Positions 43,104-55,100 of a stretch of 64,000 nt of DNA are shown here, in pieces; within the stretch, counting starts at the first letter, position 1; each line of letters starts with the position of its first letter. The notes under the pieces were generated by a model. The model saw only the letters and a list, made by a program, of their open reading frames with translations, did no database searches and was not told where the DNA came from. The DNA comes from Podospora comata (lineage: Eukaryota; Ascomycota; Sordariomycetes; Sordariales; Podosporaceae). The translations under genes and the position numbers were made by a program. The stretch spans positions 620,001 through 684,000 of the forward strand of contig CP071494.1 of the NCBI GenBank assembly GCA_017354895.1, in the 5' to 3' direction.

Positions 43104-46100
43104 CTTGTGTAGCAGTGGTGTTTGTATCGTGGTAGTGACTGACGATGTTTTGGTTTGGTGGGTTGTATGTGTGCTTGCGTGTGTCCTTTCTAAAAAAAGA
43201 GAGAAAAAAGAGACAGGAACAGGCCGAGCGAAGAAACCAGTTTTATGTACCCGTCCAAAAGGTCGGTGAGAGACAGACCGAGAGTATGACGCTGGCGCAG
43301 GAAAAAAAGAATCCCTTGCAATAATGGTTGTTGGGGCTGCGGTGGGAGGAGATTGGAGACAAGCTGGGTCCTTGCCTGTGGGTGGTGTAGTGTATGTGGA
43401 TTCCTTCGAGAGGCACCAAAGAAAAAAGAAAGAAAAAAAAAGACGCTTGCTCGTTCGATAAGGGGAACGTGGGCAATGCGTCCGCGGGAGATGTTGTATC
43501 ACCACCACCTTTTTGTGTTCTTTTCCCACACGAAGAGGAGCAAAGGGGGGCTTCCGATCGATCAGGCGCAGCCGGTGAGATGGGTAGTATCTCGTAGCGA
43601 ACAAAGCCTGTGAAAGAGAGAGATCCTCGGCTGAATACAACCTAGACTGAGGGGAGGAGGTAAGGTAATTTGGCTGTAGTTGTGTCGTAAGAGGGACGGG
43701 ATGAGGAGGCTGCAAGCTGCAAGGCAAAAAGCAAGATATGCAGGTAGATGCTGCCGGAGGGAGCGCTCTCAAACGATGACTCGTGCGTGATGCGCACTGC
43801 AAAAGGCCCAAAGGAGTTTTGATAAGATAAGGCCTTGATCAGGTCAGGCCAGCGAGAGGAGGGGATACTGAAAAGAGTGGGTGCGGGCAATATTGCGATA
43901 TTGAGTGTTTATAACTGTCGGTAGACGACTTGGTTGCGTACTTCTTGCTGCCGGTGGGGGAATATCGATATGGTGGGGGACCGAGGGGTGGCCGAGGGGG
44001 GAAACAATGAGGTCAGGACAGAACTTTACGTATACGACAACACCTCGACGGGAGAGACACGGCAGGGCAAGCGAGGGGGAGAGGGCAGAGGGGAGAGGGA
44101 ACACAGAGCGATGGTGTTGATCTAGTTATAGACAACAATGAATCAATCGCCCGTCTTTTATTTTTCTTTATCTCGAGATCGGCCCCACGACTGGTAACGG
44201 CGTCATCGGTTTCCACTCCTGCCCAGGCTGCTGCCCCTCTTTGGATGGCGTCGAGGTTAAAAAAGAGACATCGAGATACCTCCGCGAAAGAGCCGGCACC
44301 AGGACCGAACACCCGTTTTGCCCGTGTCTTTGCCTGAAGACGCACCGAACGGTCTCGCCCCGCAAGTACCTCGGGGTCACTCGCAAAAGTAGCGTCGGCG
44401 CATGTGTCCGGGATGCCTGCTACATACCGTCAAAAACCCCCACACTCTGCGACGACAGCAACTCGCAATATCAGGCCAGTGTTTGCTGTTGTTGTGACAT
44501 TGTGACAGCCAGACAGTCACAGGCTCGCGCCTTCGGCCTCAGCTAAAACACTCGCCCCAATCTCCAAATCCCCATGGGGGTCGTAAAAATCTGGGGGACT
44601 GATGGCTGGGGCCGAGCTTGGGTCGTCTGGCGTCGAGCTTGAAATGTTTCGACATGCCGAGGGGAATCTCTCTCTTCCAAGCTGCTAGCTCGGGTTCACG
44701 TGAAAACGCCAGGACGCATGGGAATTGCTGTCGAATAGGTGATCGAGTGGGAGAGTAGGATCCAGGGAACAACGAGGATTCTTCGGAGCTTTGGCTTCCA
44801 CAGGCTGCAGCCCAGTTGCCCAAAATGATTCCACCGTATCTCCGATGATGCCTCTTGGTGGTAGGAAAGCAGGGGTCGCCTGGCGGAGCCTCAATCGCCT
44901 CGGCAGGGCTGCTGCATGGATGAGGACGGGGGAGAGGAACGGCGACAGGCATTGTCGGCCCTTCGCCCGGCTTTGACACTTTTCTCCTGTTAAGTTGGCC
45001 GGCGAGACTCCGGGTTATTTTTTTTCTCGCTTTTCTTTCGTCTAGGCAAGACTAGCGTACAATTGCCAACGAAGAGGGAGCTTCCTGACCGGTCAGGTCG
45101 TCCCGAGTGGCTTTCCGTCCAGGGCCGCAGCGGATAAGATGGTGGCAGTCCAGGCCGGCGATAGATTAAACTCAGTACGACGCCATACCCAGGATTTTCC
45201 TCGGCCGGCGCTGCAACACAAGCGACATGGCCCTGCGTCGAGAAGTCTTTGACCGAGACATCCTTCAGTCAGCTCTTCCTGACCTTCCTATTTCAAAACG
45301 TAAAAAAGACTCGTCCTATGGCCAGGGAACGGCGTCTATGGGCGGCCATCGCGGCAAGTAACGACCTCGTCAAGAAGTATTTAGCCGCCTCCAGGTCCCG
45401 AAGTTCCGCCAGATGAATTTTCACGGTGGCAAACTCTTGAGATACTCGGTCTAATCACGTCAATATTTTTCTTCTTTTTTTTGGTTTTGCTGTTCGGCAG
45501 GTACGGGTATTGTCGATTCTGCATCCGAGGAATCTGATGATGGTGGACCAAGAAGGTAAGCAATCGATATTAACCACCAGGATGTGTCGATCGTCAAAGT
45601 GTCACTAGGACCCCTTCTCCCACATGAATTCCGCAACGTTGCTCTTTCTTCCCCCCCTCCCAAAAAATTGCGGCATTCTATGACATCTCGCGGCATCGAA
45701 GAATGGCACAAGACAGTCAGCTGATTCCTCTGTCTTGGGCAGCTGCCACCACACCAACAGCCCTACTATTTGCTAGACACAAATGAAAATAGACTCTATA
45801 ATGCCACGGGAACCCCTCGAAGTTGTATTGGGCGCAGGAATCTCGAACCGTTTTTCCAATATGACCGGTTCGTTTATTCTAGAAAAAAAGTCGTGGGGGT
45901 TGTGTGCGCGGGTTGTGGTATCAATCACGGCCTTGCATTCTGTAAATGGGGGGGGGGTTGAGAGAGATAAGCCTGGGCCGTTGTTAGGGTCTAATCGATA
46001 AGCGCACCTCACCCCGCCAGGGGCAGGCATCTTCCGACACGGATACGGGATAGCCCCCCGGCAATATCATGCAGCTTCCCGCAGCGTTTTGGACCCACCC

Positions 46101-46192
46101 GCCCGAACTTCCTGCACTTTGATCGGTGGGGCCGCCGATGTCAGCACCGAACATTCAGAATTCCATACACCAGCAGCACAGCAACAGTGACG
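43104..46192. other. Divergent intergenic region
   Basis: About 3.1 kb between the small minus-strand gene and the SAM35-like gene. Several overlapping short frames (for example 44539-44979 minus) show no domain. No RNA gene recognised. The left third is the probable leader of the small gene. Confidence 0.5.
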
Positions 46193-47252
46193 ATGGCCTC
46201 AGCTACAGCAACCCCACCAAAACCCTCCGCGAGACCAAACCAGCCGGCGCCTTCGCTGTGGTCTATCCCAGCCCCTCTCCAAAAGCTCTTCAACCAGTTT
46301 CCCCTCGTAACCCTCGACCCGAACCCCCTCCCAGCGCGGTCTCAAACCCTTACCTCGGCGTCCGACACCCTCCCAACACTTTATATCTTCTCCTCCGACG
46401 AGGATGCGCTGGAGGGGAAACCATCAATAAACCCAACATGTCTTAAATGGCAGGTCAGTGGCCCTGTCCCGTTGCTCCCGTTCCTGTCCACACCCCAGCT
46501 AACCCCCCTCCCCCACCCTTCAGACCCTCCTCCGCCTCTCCCACGTCCCCTTCCTAACCTCCCCCTCCTCAAACCACGCCTCTCCCACCGGCTCCCTCCC
46601 CTTCCTCCTCCCGCCCCGAACTGTCTCTCCCAACCCGATCCCCTCAACCTCCATCCCCTTTTACATCTCCCGCTACACCAACTCCCCCTCCCCCCTTCCC
46701 ACCTCCCCCCGTTCGGAAGCCTACCTCTCCCTCCTAACCCCCCTCCGCCTAGCCTTCCTCCAAACCCTCTACCTCACCCCTGCCTTCACCCCCCTCCTCA
46801 AAAAATTCTACATCGACCCATCAACCCGCTCCTCACTCCTAGGAACAATCCTCCAAACCCAACTATCAGCCGCAGCCTCCTCCGCAGTGTTGCAAGGTCT
46901 GGGTTTGCACAGCCAGACAGGAACAGGCGGCATCGACTCTGAGAACCTCTACGCCGATGCAGCCGAGGCTTTGGACTCGCTCGCGATCCTCCTGCAGGAA
47001 TCCCAAACGGGCTGGTTTTTTGGGGAGGAGAAACCGGGCGAGTTCGACGCTGGGTTGTATGGTTATGTGGGGGTTATAATGGCGCACATGGACACGCCAG
47101 AGGGCAGGTTGGGAGGGCTGGTGAGGAGAGCTGGGGGTGGTGGAGGAGAGTTGGTTGGCTGGTGGGAGAGGATTAGACGCGAGGCATGGGGGGGTGATGG
47201 TTTATCAGAGGGGGGGAATAAATGTGTGGTTGGGAGGTGGTTGGTTGCATGA
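46193..47252 (+). CDS. sam35: SAM35/Tom38 metaxin-like mitochondrial outer-membrane assembly subunit
   Basis: Subunit of the sorting and assembly machinery that inserts beta-barrel proteins into the mitochondrial outer membrane. Two exons (46193-46453, 46524-47252) with a GTCAGT...TTCAG intron and an AGCTAAC branch site give 329 residues. The N-terminal part has IPAPLQKLFNQFPLVTLDPN and a thioredoxin-fold-like start ending in CLKWQ, directly continued after the splice by TLLRLSHVPFL and SSNHASPTGSLPFLLP, the metaxin-type pattern. The remainder is an all-helical GST-C-like domain. The short N-terminus and size suit Sam35/Tom38 better than the longer Sam37. ATG 46193 is the first in frame; only a GTG lies just before. 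Exon 2 is unusually C-rich. Confidence 0.82.
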
Positions 47253-48038
47253 TAGAGAGAGGGGGGAAATGCATATATGAAAACAAGGGATGGAGAGATA
47301 CCCAGGCATAAATCAGCATTCCAAGATTAAATTATTTGTCTCTTTCTTGTGTCATCATCATCATCATCATCCTGTGAAAGACAGTGTCTGCCTATCATCT
47401 ATATACACCTCGTCAGCACTCCAATCTTGAAAATCAATACGCACGACATTAAAGGGGTAACAAACACACAAAACACAAACAACCACATCCAAGATAGACA
47501 AAACCGGTGCTTTTTAAAATAACGCTGCCTGCTGCTATGCTGCGCTCGCTAATGCAAATAACTTGCCCAAAAAGCTCTGCGACATTGACCACCGCATGAC
47601 TCTGCAATCATCACCGTACCCCTCTCCACATCTTCCACACCCTCAGTCAACAGTGCCCAGCCTCGCGGCCTGCCTGTATAAACACAATACCAGTCCATCC
47701 GTCCACCTGCAGATCTTCTAGATAGGTACACGTCCAAAATAAAACTAAAAACAAATACATCGAATGGTAAGAGAGAAAGGAAAATAGAGCCACATATCAA
47801 TGATGGCTTCAGCTGTGTTGCGTGCGTGCGTGCGGTAAATGGTATCACTCTTCCCCCCTCCCTGATATTTGATACCCTCGCCCCCCAAAATTAACGTTGT
47901 AGCTTTCCCATCTTTTGAAACTCCCAAGAGAAACTCATGTCTTTTGGATAGAGATGTCGCCCAACGCTTGTATAGAAATGACAAAAAAAAAAAAGAAATC
48001 GACGTCAGTCATGACTGCAATAGTGATTAAGAAAAAGA
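47253..48038. other. Convergent 3' spacer
   Basis: 3' flanks of the SAM35-like and ApsA-like genes, with (TCA)6 at 47352-47369. No gene supported. Confidence 0.6.
47352..47369. repeat. (TCA)6 microsatellite
   Basis: Six perfect triplets in the 3' flank of the SAM35-like gene. Confidence 0.9.
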
Positions 48039-51000
48039 TCAAAAGCCCTTGAAAGGATCGTCCCTCGTATACCATTCATCCACTTCATTCTCAGTGGTTG
48101 CTCTGGTACCTCGGCTGTGGTAGCTGTCCCGTTGTCGGCTCCGGCTGGCTTGACGCCTCGAGTCCTTGCTCCTCCTACGAGCAGCATGTCGACAGTCGTC
48201 GTCCCGCTCATGGGCATCCTCATACGGGGTATCGCTGAATCGACTGAACGCTAGAGGGCTGATAAAGGCCTCCATGCGCACAGTGCCAATGGCGTCAAAG
48301 AAATTGGGACCGTTTGGCCGGTTCGAAGCTTCAGAAGTCCGCACCGACCCTGTTCCCCAGGTGATGGCGCTGGATGCCCCTGTGATGGCGCTCGCCGCTG
48401 CATTGCTATAAACATCCGATGATCCCGCAATGCTGTTTCCTGCCGTACTATTCGAGGAGGCATGGTGGCCTCCACCTCCTAGCGGTGTCGAGAAGCCTCC
48501 CGAGAAGCCTCGGAAGGAAAGCGGTGGTGGCACGTGGCCGCCAGTGTTGCTACGCTTGCGGCCGTGTACTCCACGCTCGCTATACCGTGTGATGGGAGGT
48601 GGTGCAGCCGTGTCTGTGGATTCCTCGCGCGTGTGGGATGGAATGGAATAGAGATCAGGCATCGGTGGCCGGTAGCCCCCGATGGCGGGGGGGGCGCTGT
48701 CCACCTCCAATGATGGGGGCTCGATGGGATCAGACTTGATCACCGGCGCTCCGGTCTTGGCCTTGGTAAGGCGAATCGAGTCTCTAATCGGTCGCCGTAC
48801 TTTGGGCTTGGGCAACTCATACTGCTCCGGCGATGGCTTCGCTTGTGGCACGGGCAAACTCTCCGGGATGGCCTGGTTGGAGTGGGCAAGGAATGAAAGC
48901 GAGTTCAACCAGATGTAATGACGCTCGGCGCTGGAAGCCGTAAACTTGAGGGCGCGTTGCGGCGTCAGGATCAAGATAGACCTGTTGAATAGCGGACCAG
49001 CTCCCCTGGGAGGCGGATTGTCGTCCTTGACATCAATGACGGATTGAATCGTGACTGAAGAGGGGTTAGTATCGGTCCGGAACATTGTGTTGATTCGTGA
49101 AAACGTACGCTTGCGGCCAGATTTGCCCAGAAGAGCACCTCCCGTGGTCGGTTGCTTGCTGCTCCAGAGGATACAACGATCATATGGCTGAAGCCAAACC
49201 CATCTCTTGTGACGATCATTGCTGGTGTCATCGCCACCCTTGACATCTGCCATCCCAAACGATTTGCGTCTCCGCACATACTTGTACATCCACTCACCCA
49301 CCATCGTCTGAGCAATCGCTTCCACAACCGTAAATGCCTTCTCCTTCGGTTCTGCCTGCGAAGCGGCGGCCGTCTCCCCAGTGGTTGCCGTGTTGGACGA
49401 GGGCTGGGACCTGTGGGACCTATACTTAGCGTACGTATTGGACTCCTTGTGCCGGGGCGTAGTAATGTCATTTGATGGCAATGGGGGAAGATCCGGGCTC
49501 TCGGGGATATCGACCGACTCGTTGAAACGAGACGGTGAGCGAGATGGCCGACGCCTCTGCCCACGCGGAAGACCTGTGGCTGAGCGCACCTTGCGAATGC
49601 TACCAGCGCGATAATGACTCCGGCTCGAGCCTCGTCTGTGCCAAGTATCCGACCCTCTACTCGGGCTTCGTCCTTCACTTGGAGCGCTACCGCTCAATGG
49701 CGGTTTCCTCGAGCTGGCGCGTGTGGGGATCGGGAATGGTGGCTCCTTGGTATCTGTCAGACTTGGGCTTCTAGCCCTCGAGTGTGAGTTGATGCCGCTC
49801 TGGATCAAGGCAGCTCTGCGCATAACACTGGCCTTGGTTCCAAACGCTGGGCGGGGTCCACCACGGCGAGAGCCCGAGCTGTTGATCCCCGAGTCCCGGG
49901 TCTCGCGAGTCTGAGAGATGATGTTGGTCGAGCCGTAGCCACCATAGCCATCAGGCTCATCAATCAGACGCGGCGAGTATCCGCTGCCCGCCTTGGGTGA
50001 GAAAGCAGACTCGGAGGTCTCAGAGCCTCGCTTGCCCATCCTGCTCGAGCTGTCTATGGTCCTAGGAGCCGAAGGCGCAGATAATGCTGTCCTGTACTCC
50101 GAGTCGCTGACGTCGAGATCCATAAACTCGTCACCCTCATCCGTGCTGTTGCCATCAAAGCCGGCAAACAGGCTGCTGATTCTATGCGGCCTCCTGATTG
50201 CGGCAGATCGGCTTGATACTGGTCCATTGTCATTGTTGCCAGGATAAACATCTCTAGCTTCTTCTGACACAGGGGAAGAAACAACAGGCGGCGACGATGG
50301 AATATCAACGATGCTTCGCTTGCTGGTCAACCGGCGGGGGTTGCGAGGTGGTGGCACATCTCCAGGAACTGGAGTGAATTTCCGGAAGTCATCGGTGGGT
50401 AAATCTGGTGTGGGTAAAGCTGGCGAGACTGGCCTTGACGTGATCGCTGACGGGTGGAGGTGTGGAGGCAACTTGGCCAAACGCTTGTCCACACGGATTT
50501 CCTCTGTCTGCATAGAAGATGATGCTGTAGGTGGGCTAGAGATCAAGGACACTTGGCAGCCAAAGTCTTTGGTCAACTGCGGCAAGAGAGGCTGTCTAGG
50601 TGTGCTGGGACGGCTTGAAGGAGGAATGATGCTAATGCTGGGAATCGACAGAACTGGAAGCTGGAGCGGTGGGGCAATGTCCTCTGTCTGGGTAGATGAA
50701 GAGACCATGGCAGGGATTTGAGGCTTTGGCGTTGGGGGCAAATCTTGGAAAGGCGTCCTGGGCGTCTTTGGTGGACTCAGGGGCTGTTCCAGTGTTTGAG
50801 AGGATCCATTGACCATCAAATTGCTGGTCGATGTCTTGATGGCAAGCGGCTGGCCAATTTGCACCCGCTTCTTCCTCTGGTTTGCTTCAATTTCGAGATC
50901 AGCACGGGGCGGGCTGTTCATGGTGTACAATCTTTCATATCTCTGCATGAAGGGTGAGGGCTCGGGTGTTGTTGGTTTCACTGCAGTGATTGTTGGTGAC

Positions 51001-52187
51001 GGCGGAGGCGATGGCTGAACACCAGTGTCGACGTACACAGCCTTTGGGGCTACTGACTCAGTCTCGTCATCCTCTTGAATGGTGCCGCCCTCCAGCCTCT
51101 CTAGAGCCGTAGCGCTAAAAGCAAGCCTTGATCGATGCACGCTTCCGGATCTCATCAAGCTATCATTGCTCTGTCCTCTCCTGTGCGTCTTGGACATGAT
51201 GCTGTCCCGGCTCATGTTGCGTAAATGTGTGCGATGAGGCCCATTAGACAGCACACTCTCCCGACCACCATAATCGCTCTCCTCGTCAAATCCGTCCAGC
51301 TCGTCGGCCAGAGAGTTCATCCCGTTCGTCTTGGGGGAAGCTAAGAGCGAAAACCTGGTGTTGCTGGTCAAACTCATGGTTCGGACACTGGCGGCATCAT
51401 TCTCCCTGCCGCTCTCCTCGCCTTCGCTCTCGTGACGATTGAGTATCCCATTCTCTCCAGCGACTTGGACGGCTTGGAATGCTGTGACTTCATCAATCAC
51501 CGCCTTCAGTCGACTTTCCGCAACGTGAATCTTCCGCTCCAGCTTTCTTTTCTCCTCTTCCCATTCGTCCTTTTCCTTTTCCCATTGTCGATGTACCCGT
51601 TCCGAATCCTCCTCCTGGTTCCTCAGCTTTTTCTGGGCGATGTCGAGTCGTTTTTTGGTCTCGGCAGCTGAGTCGACAGCCTCGTCACGTTCTCGAGCCA
51701 ACTCACCAAGTGCCGAGGACGTTCCACCTTCCAGCAAGACCAACTGACGTTTTAATGATCGGCTCTCCTTGTCTGTAGATACCACCCTGGCCTGAAGAGA
51801 CTCGGATTCCCCTCGAACAGCATCCAATGAAGATTCCAGGCTTTCAATGAGCTTCAACTTGTCCTCCTGATCTCTTCTTAGGGACAGAATCTCCGATACC
51901 AGATTGGCATGCAACGTTGGCGTAAAACGTTTGCTGTCAATGCTGACCGGCTCATCAGAGCAAAACTCTCTCGCAGATATCATCGACGCCCTATCCATCC
52001 TCTCACCATTGAGCGGCGCTGGTGATCGACTCTTTCCATTCTTCCCGGGGGGGGTCACCGAGCGTTTTGACTTGCGTGAGCCTCGTGATACGTTTCGCGA
52101 AGGGACTCGGTAAGGTGTGTCTGCAGGTGTCGGCAAGGACGCAACCGGTACGGTCGACTCATCTTCGGTTTCCCATGCGCCAACCAT
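48039..52187 (-). CDS. apsA: Cortical anchor protein, Num1/ApsA type, with C-terminal PH domain
   Basis: Cell-cortex protein that in yeast (Num1) and Aspergillus (ApsA) anchors dynein for nuclear migration and tethers mitochondria. Unspliced frame is 1382 residues. A stop-free 54-nt intron at 49055-49108 (GTACGT donor, ACTAAC branch, TTCAG acceptor) interrupts the PH domain; removing it gives 1364 residues and restores the PH pattern GKSGRK then TIQSVIDVKDD. Order: Ser/Arg-rich N-terminus, RFTPTLHANLVSEILSLRRD near 87-106, a coiled coil to about 240, a long disordered SP/TP-rich middle, and the Mcp5/Num1-type PH domain at about 955-1085 (VGEWMYKYVRRR, RWVWLQPYDRCILW, HYIWLNSLSFLA). The disordered tail is R/S-rich. 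The frame is open above ATG 52187 to a TAG that ends in a possible acceptor (52257), so the 5' end is uncertain. Confidence 0.9.
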   Translation of the reverse strand: MVGAWETEDESTVPVASLPTPADTPYRVPSRNVSRGSRKSKRSVTPPGKNGKSRSPAPLNGERMDRASMISAREFCSDEPVSIDSKRFTPTLHANLVSEILSLRRDQEDKLKLIESLESSLDAVRGESESLQARVVSTDKESRSLKRQLVLLEGGTSSALGELARERDEAVDSAAETKKRLDIAQKKLRNQEEDSERVHRQWEKEKDEWEEEKRKLERKIHVAESRLKAVIDEVTAFQAVQVAGENGILNRHESEGEESGRENDAASVRTMSLTSNTRFSLLASPKTNGMNSLADELDGFDEESDYGGRESVLSNGPHRTHLRNMSRDSIMSKTHRRGQSNDSLMRSGSVHRSRLAFSATALERLEGGTIQEDDETESVAPKAVYVDTGVQPSPPPSPTITAVKPTTPEPSPFMQRYERLYTMNSPPRADLEIEANQRKKRVQIGQPLAIKTSTSNLMVNGSSQTLEQPLSPPKTPRTPFQDLPPTPKPQIPAMVSSSTQTEDIAPPLQLPVLSIPSISIIPPSSRPSTPRQPLLPQLTKDFGCQVSLISSPPTASSSMQTEEIRVDKRLAKLPPHLHPSAITSRPVSPALPTPDLPTDDFRKFTPVPGDVPPPRNPRRLTSKRSIVDIPSSPPVVSSPVSEEARDVYPGNNDNGPVSSRSAAIRRPHRISSLFAGFDGNSTDEGDEFMDLDVSDSEYRTALSAPSAPRTIDSSSRMGKRGSETSESAFSPKAGSGYSPRLIDEPDGYGGYGSTNIISQTRETRDSGINSSGSRRGGPRPAFGTKASVMRRAALIQSGINSHSRARSPSLTDTKEPPFPIPTRASSRKPPLSGSAPSEGRSPSRGSDTWHRRGSSRSHYRAGSIRKVRSATGLPRGQRRRPSRSPSRFNESVDIPESPDLPPLPSNDITTPRHKESNTYAKYRSHRSQPSSNTATTGETAAASQAEPKEKAFTVVEAIAQTMVGEWMYKYVRRRKSFGMADVKGGDDTSNDRHKRWVWLQPYDRCILWSSKQPTTGGALLGKSGRKRTFSRINTMFRTDTNPSSVTIQSVIDVKDDNPPPRGAGPLFNRSILILTPQRALKFTASSAERHYIWLNSLSFLAHSNQAIPESLPVPQAKPSPEQYELPKPKVRRPIRDSIRLTKAKTGAPVIKSDPIEPPSLEVDSAPPAIGGYRPPMPDLYSIPSHTREESTDTAAPPPITRYSERGVHGRKRSNTGGHVPPPLSFRGFSGGFSTPLGGGGHHASSNSTAGNSIAGSSDVYSNAAASAITGASSAITWGTGSVRTSEASNRPNGPNFFDAIGTVRMEAFISPLAFSRFSDTPYEDAHERDDDCRHAARRRSKDSRRQASRSRQRDSYHSRGTRATTENEVDEWYTRDDPFKGF

Positions 52188-55100
52188 CTTTGCGGCCTCT
52201 TGATATCTCGGTTCTGCAGAAAGATGCCGCCTCGTACTCGATACAGGCGAAGAAGTCTAGCACATTTCCACCAACCGATCAGTTGTCGGGTATTAGACGG
52301 ACCTCGGAAGAGGATGCAACGGTGGTCACTAATGCCTTCGGACTGAGTGGCCATGTCCGCGCAGTTAGTAGTGTTCCCCAAGGTCAGTGTGTTTGAAACA
52401 GCGATCCTGCAAGATGTTGCATAAGGCACGGGGCTACCCCCACTTCCCAAACGTCAAAGCTGATGCTGTGGAATATGCGTAGGGCTTTCGTGCGCCCAGA
52501 GTTGAAGTTATAGTATGATATATTATGAGATGCCGTTCTTGGGACAGGTCCGGCATTGGGAGACTGGTGTTCATGAAGGGGCGGGGCATGAAGGGTGAAA
52601 CCATGTTCAACAGAAACCACTTACCAGACACTCAAGACCCAAAGGTCTTGCACTAGAGTGAGGGTTCGCAGTCGGTATTTCCAACCGGCATCCCCTCAAG
52701 GCAGTGTGGGCTTGTGAGGGGGTGGAGCTCTGGACACCTGATGGGTTTGGCTGAAGTGAGGAGGCGGGGCGAATGCGTCAAGTGTTCAACCTCAATGACG
52801 GAGAAGCTACCACAAGGCATGTGTGGTCAGTACATCCCATCCCGATGCTCGACCTAATGTAGGCTACCAAAGATTGCCCCTCAGGCCTGTGACCCAAGAG
52901 ATCGTCATTCGCACTTACCGAGCACCACTTGTAGCTTGACGCAGGTGATGTGTCAAGCAAAGTCTAATAGAGTTTGGAACTGGTTGGAGGAAGCCGCAAG
53001 ATGCACGAACGAACCAAGGGATATCGGGTATCAGAAAGTCAGAAACCAAAAAAAAAAAAAAAAAACGGAGAAGGAAGCGAAGGATCTCGTGAGCGTGAGT
53101 GTTGTAGGTGCGAGAGGGGGCGTATTAGCGAGTGTGAGAAAGGTATAAGTGAGGTTGAGAATGGAAAGGTAAGGCGTCGCCGGTCAGCGTCGAGATGCGA
53201 TGCTCGTGAGACACGACAGACAGACAACCTCCGAACCCGAAGGGAGGAAGAAGAGAGAGACGTCGTCGACAGCTACGAGACGATGAGCATCGTGGTTTGA
53301 CAAAAGTCAAGAGGCCCTGAGAAGGCCTGGTCGAGTTATGTACGAGCTCTCCACTTTTCGCCCACTCGTTCCATCAGCAAATGGGCTGGTGGGGCCTGCC
53401 GAATGACAGCCCTGGAGCAGTTCCCACCCAGCAGACCAGGGGCTACTCGGGAAGCCACCAGGGGGCCCCCTTCCAGGCCTTTTTTGGCCTGTTCCTTTGG
53501 TGACGTTCGAGTTCAAGTTTCCCGCCTGTCCCACGGCTGGCTGCAGACGGGCGACGAACACAGTCTGTGCTGCGGCAGACTGGATGAAGCGTCTGAAAGA
53601 GTATCCTCACAAGATAATCATTTCCGCCTCACCCGCCAGAAAACACGCAGCAAGAGTCTGGTCTGCTTTTGTCTGCAATGTCCGACCGAGCGTCTTGAGT
53701 GCCATCACGGACCCTGCCCAAAGCCATGCGTCGCGAATCTGAACAGCCCAGTTCGATAATTACACTACGACGCTGGCCACACGCCCGAATACCTGGGTCT
53801 GGAAAGGGGCCAGCCTTACTTAGCAATTCCTGGAGTTGATCCTCCATCATCATTGGAAAGGACGGGATACAGTTGAAACGGCCAGCAATGTGCCTGCTGC
53901 AAAGAAATCACATTTTCCTGGAGTTGAGCCGTTGGTTCTTCAACACTTTTTGCATCGAGGTGGAAGGATGTCCCCTGTTTGCGCATATTCAAGTGGCCCA
54001 AGCTCTCTCAAGCTTCGAGAAATGTCCCGAGCTTGGATCCTGGCCATCTGCAGTAGCTCGTTCATGTTCATGCGGCATCAACTGACACTTGTTGACAGGC
54101 AATGACAGCAGCCTTCTTTCTCTTCCTCGTTGTTCTGCTTCTTCAAGTCATCAGCATTCATTCATCCCATCTCTGAGGCAAACAAAGCATTGCCATGCAG
54201 TGTCGAATTAAAAACGCTCTCAACCGGGGTCAACCTCGAAAAAGGGGAATGGGCTAAGCCTCTTTGGCGACAAGGCCTTCTGTGATGGGCGGCTGGCAGC
54301 GAATGGGAAGCCAGTCCAGAGCGAGACAAATTTCCAGATGTGATGGCCTGCTGCCGATCTCACGAAACCCTGACCCGAACTTGCTCCCGAATCCGCGCAC
54401 CGTGAACTTTAACTGATCCTTAAGACAGACCTGTGCGGGATCGACCGAGACCCACATCCACCCCGAAATGAGCCTCCAGATGGAGTCTTGACACAGCAAC
54501 GGAGTAACATCTGGCAATCTCATCATCAACTCGCAACAAAGACTTGAAAAGTCTATGGTGGTTTCCAAGTTGGTGATGTGGTGGTGTAGGTAGTGTACAT
54601 ACATGTGCGAGCGCGGCGTGGCACATGTCTCAAACTTTGGGCCCAGTTGAAGGTTGCCCAAAGGGGAATTGTGGAGGTCCTTAATTGAACGCAACTCCCC
54701 CCTCCCCCACTGCGGGAGCATGCCCGCTCGCCGTACCTTATCACCGGAACGCCAGGGAACGCCAGGCCTTGGTCAACCAGCTACCTAACCGAATGAGACG
54801 GTTGTTCCTCTTTCTTGCGCGCAGGCAAGCTGAGAAGTGAGGCGAGCCGCTTGGCTTGGCCGTCATCTCGACTGGATGATATCAAAAGTTGCCTGCCATC
54901 CTTCAACAAGAGAGGTTCAACGCCTGTGCCGCTGTCTGACGGGAAGCGGCATCGAAAACTGTGGATAGATATCACAGCGGGGAAGCAACGGCTTCCTCGC
55001 TGAATTCGGACTGCTGCTGCTGTGCGACAGTCAACCAACAGGCCCATCCCCATTTAAAAGGTCCCGGCCCCGGTGGTCCCCGTCCCGATGCTACACACGT

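Noticed and set aside
43104-43811. N-terminal extension of the 74-residue minus-strand protein to 310 codons
   Set aside because: The extra part is C/T-rich leader sequence with no coding character.
44539-44979. Minus-strand frame of 146 codons
   Set aside because: GTG start only, Pro-rich chance-like translation, nothing recognised.
54254-54721. Minus-strand frame of 155 codons
   Set aside because: No recognisable domain or homology pattern; similar frames occur by chance in this base composition.
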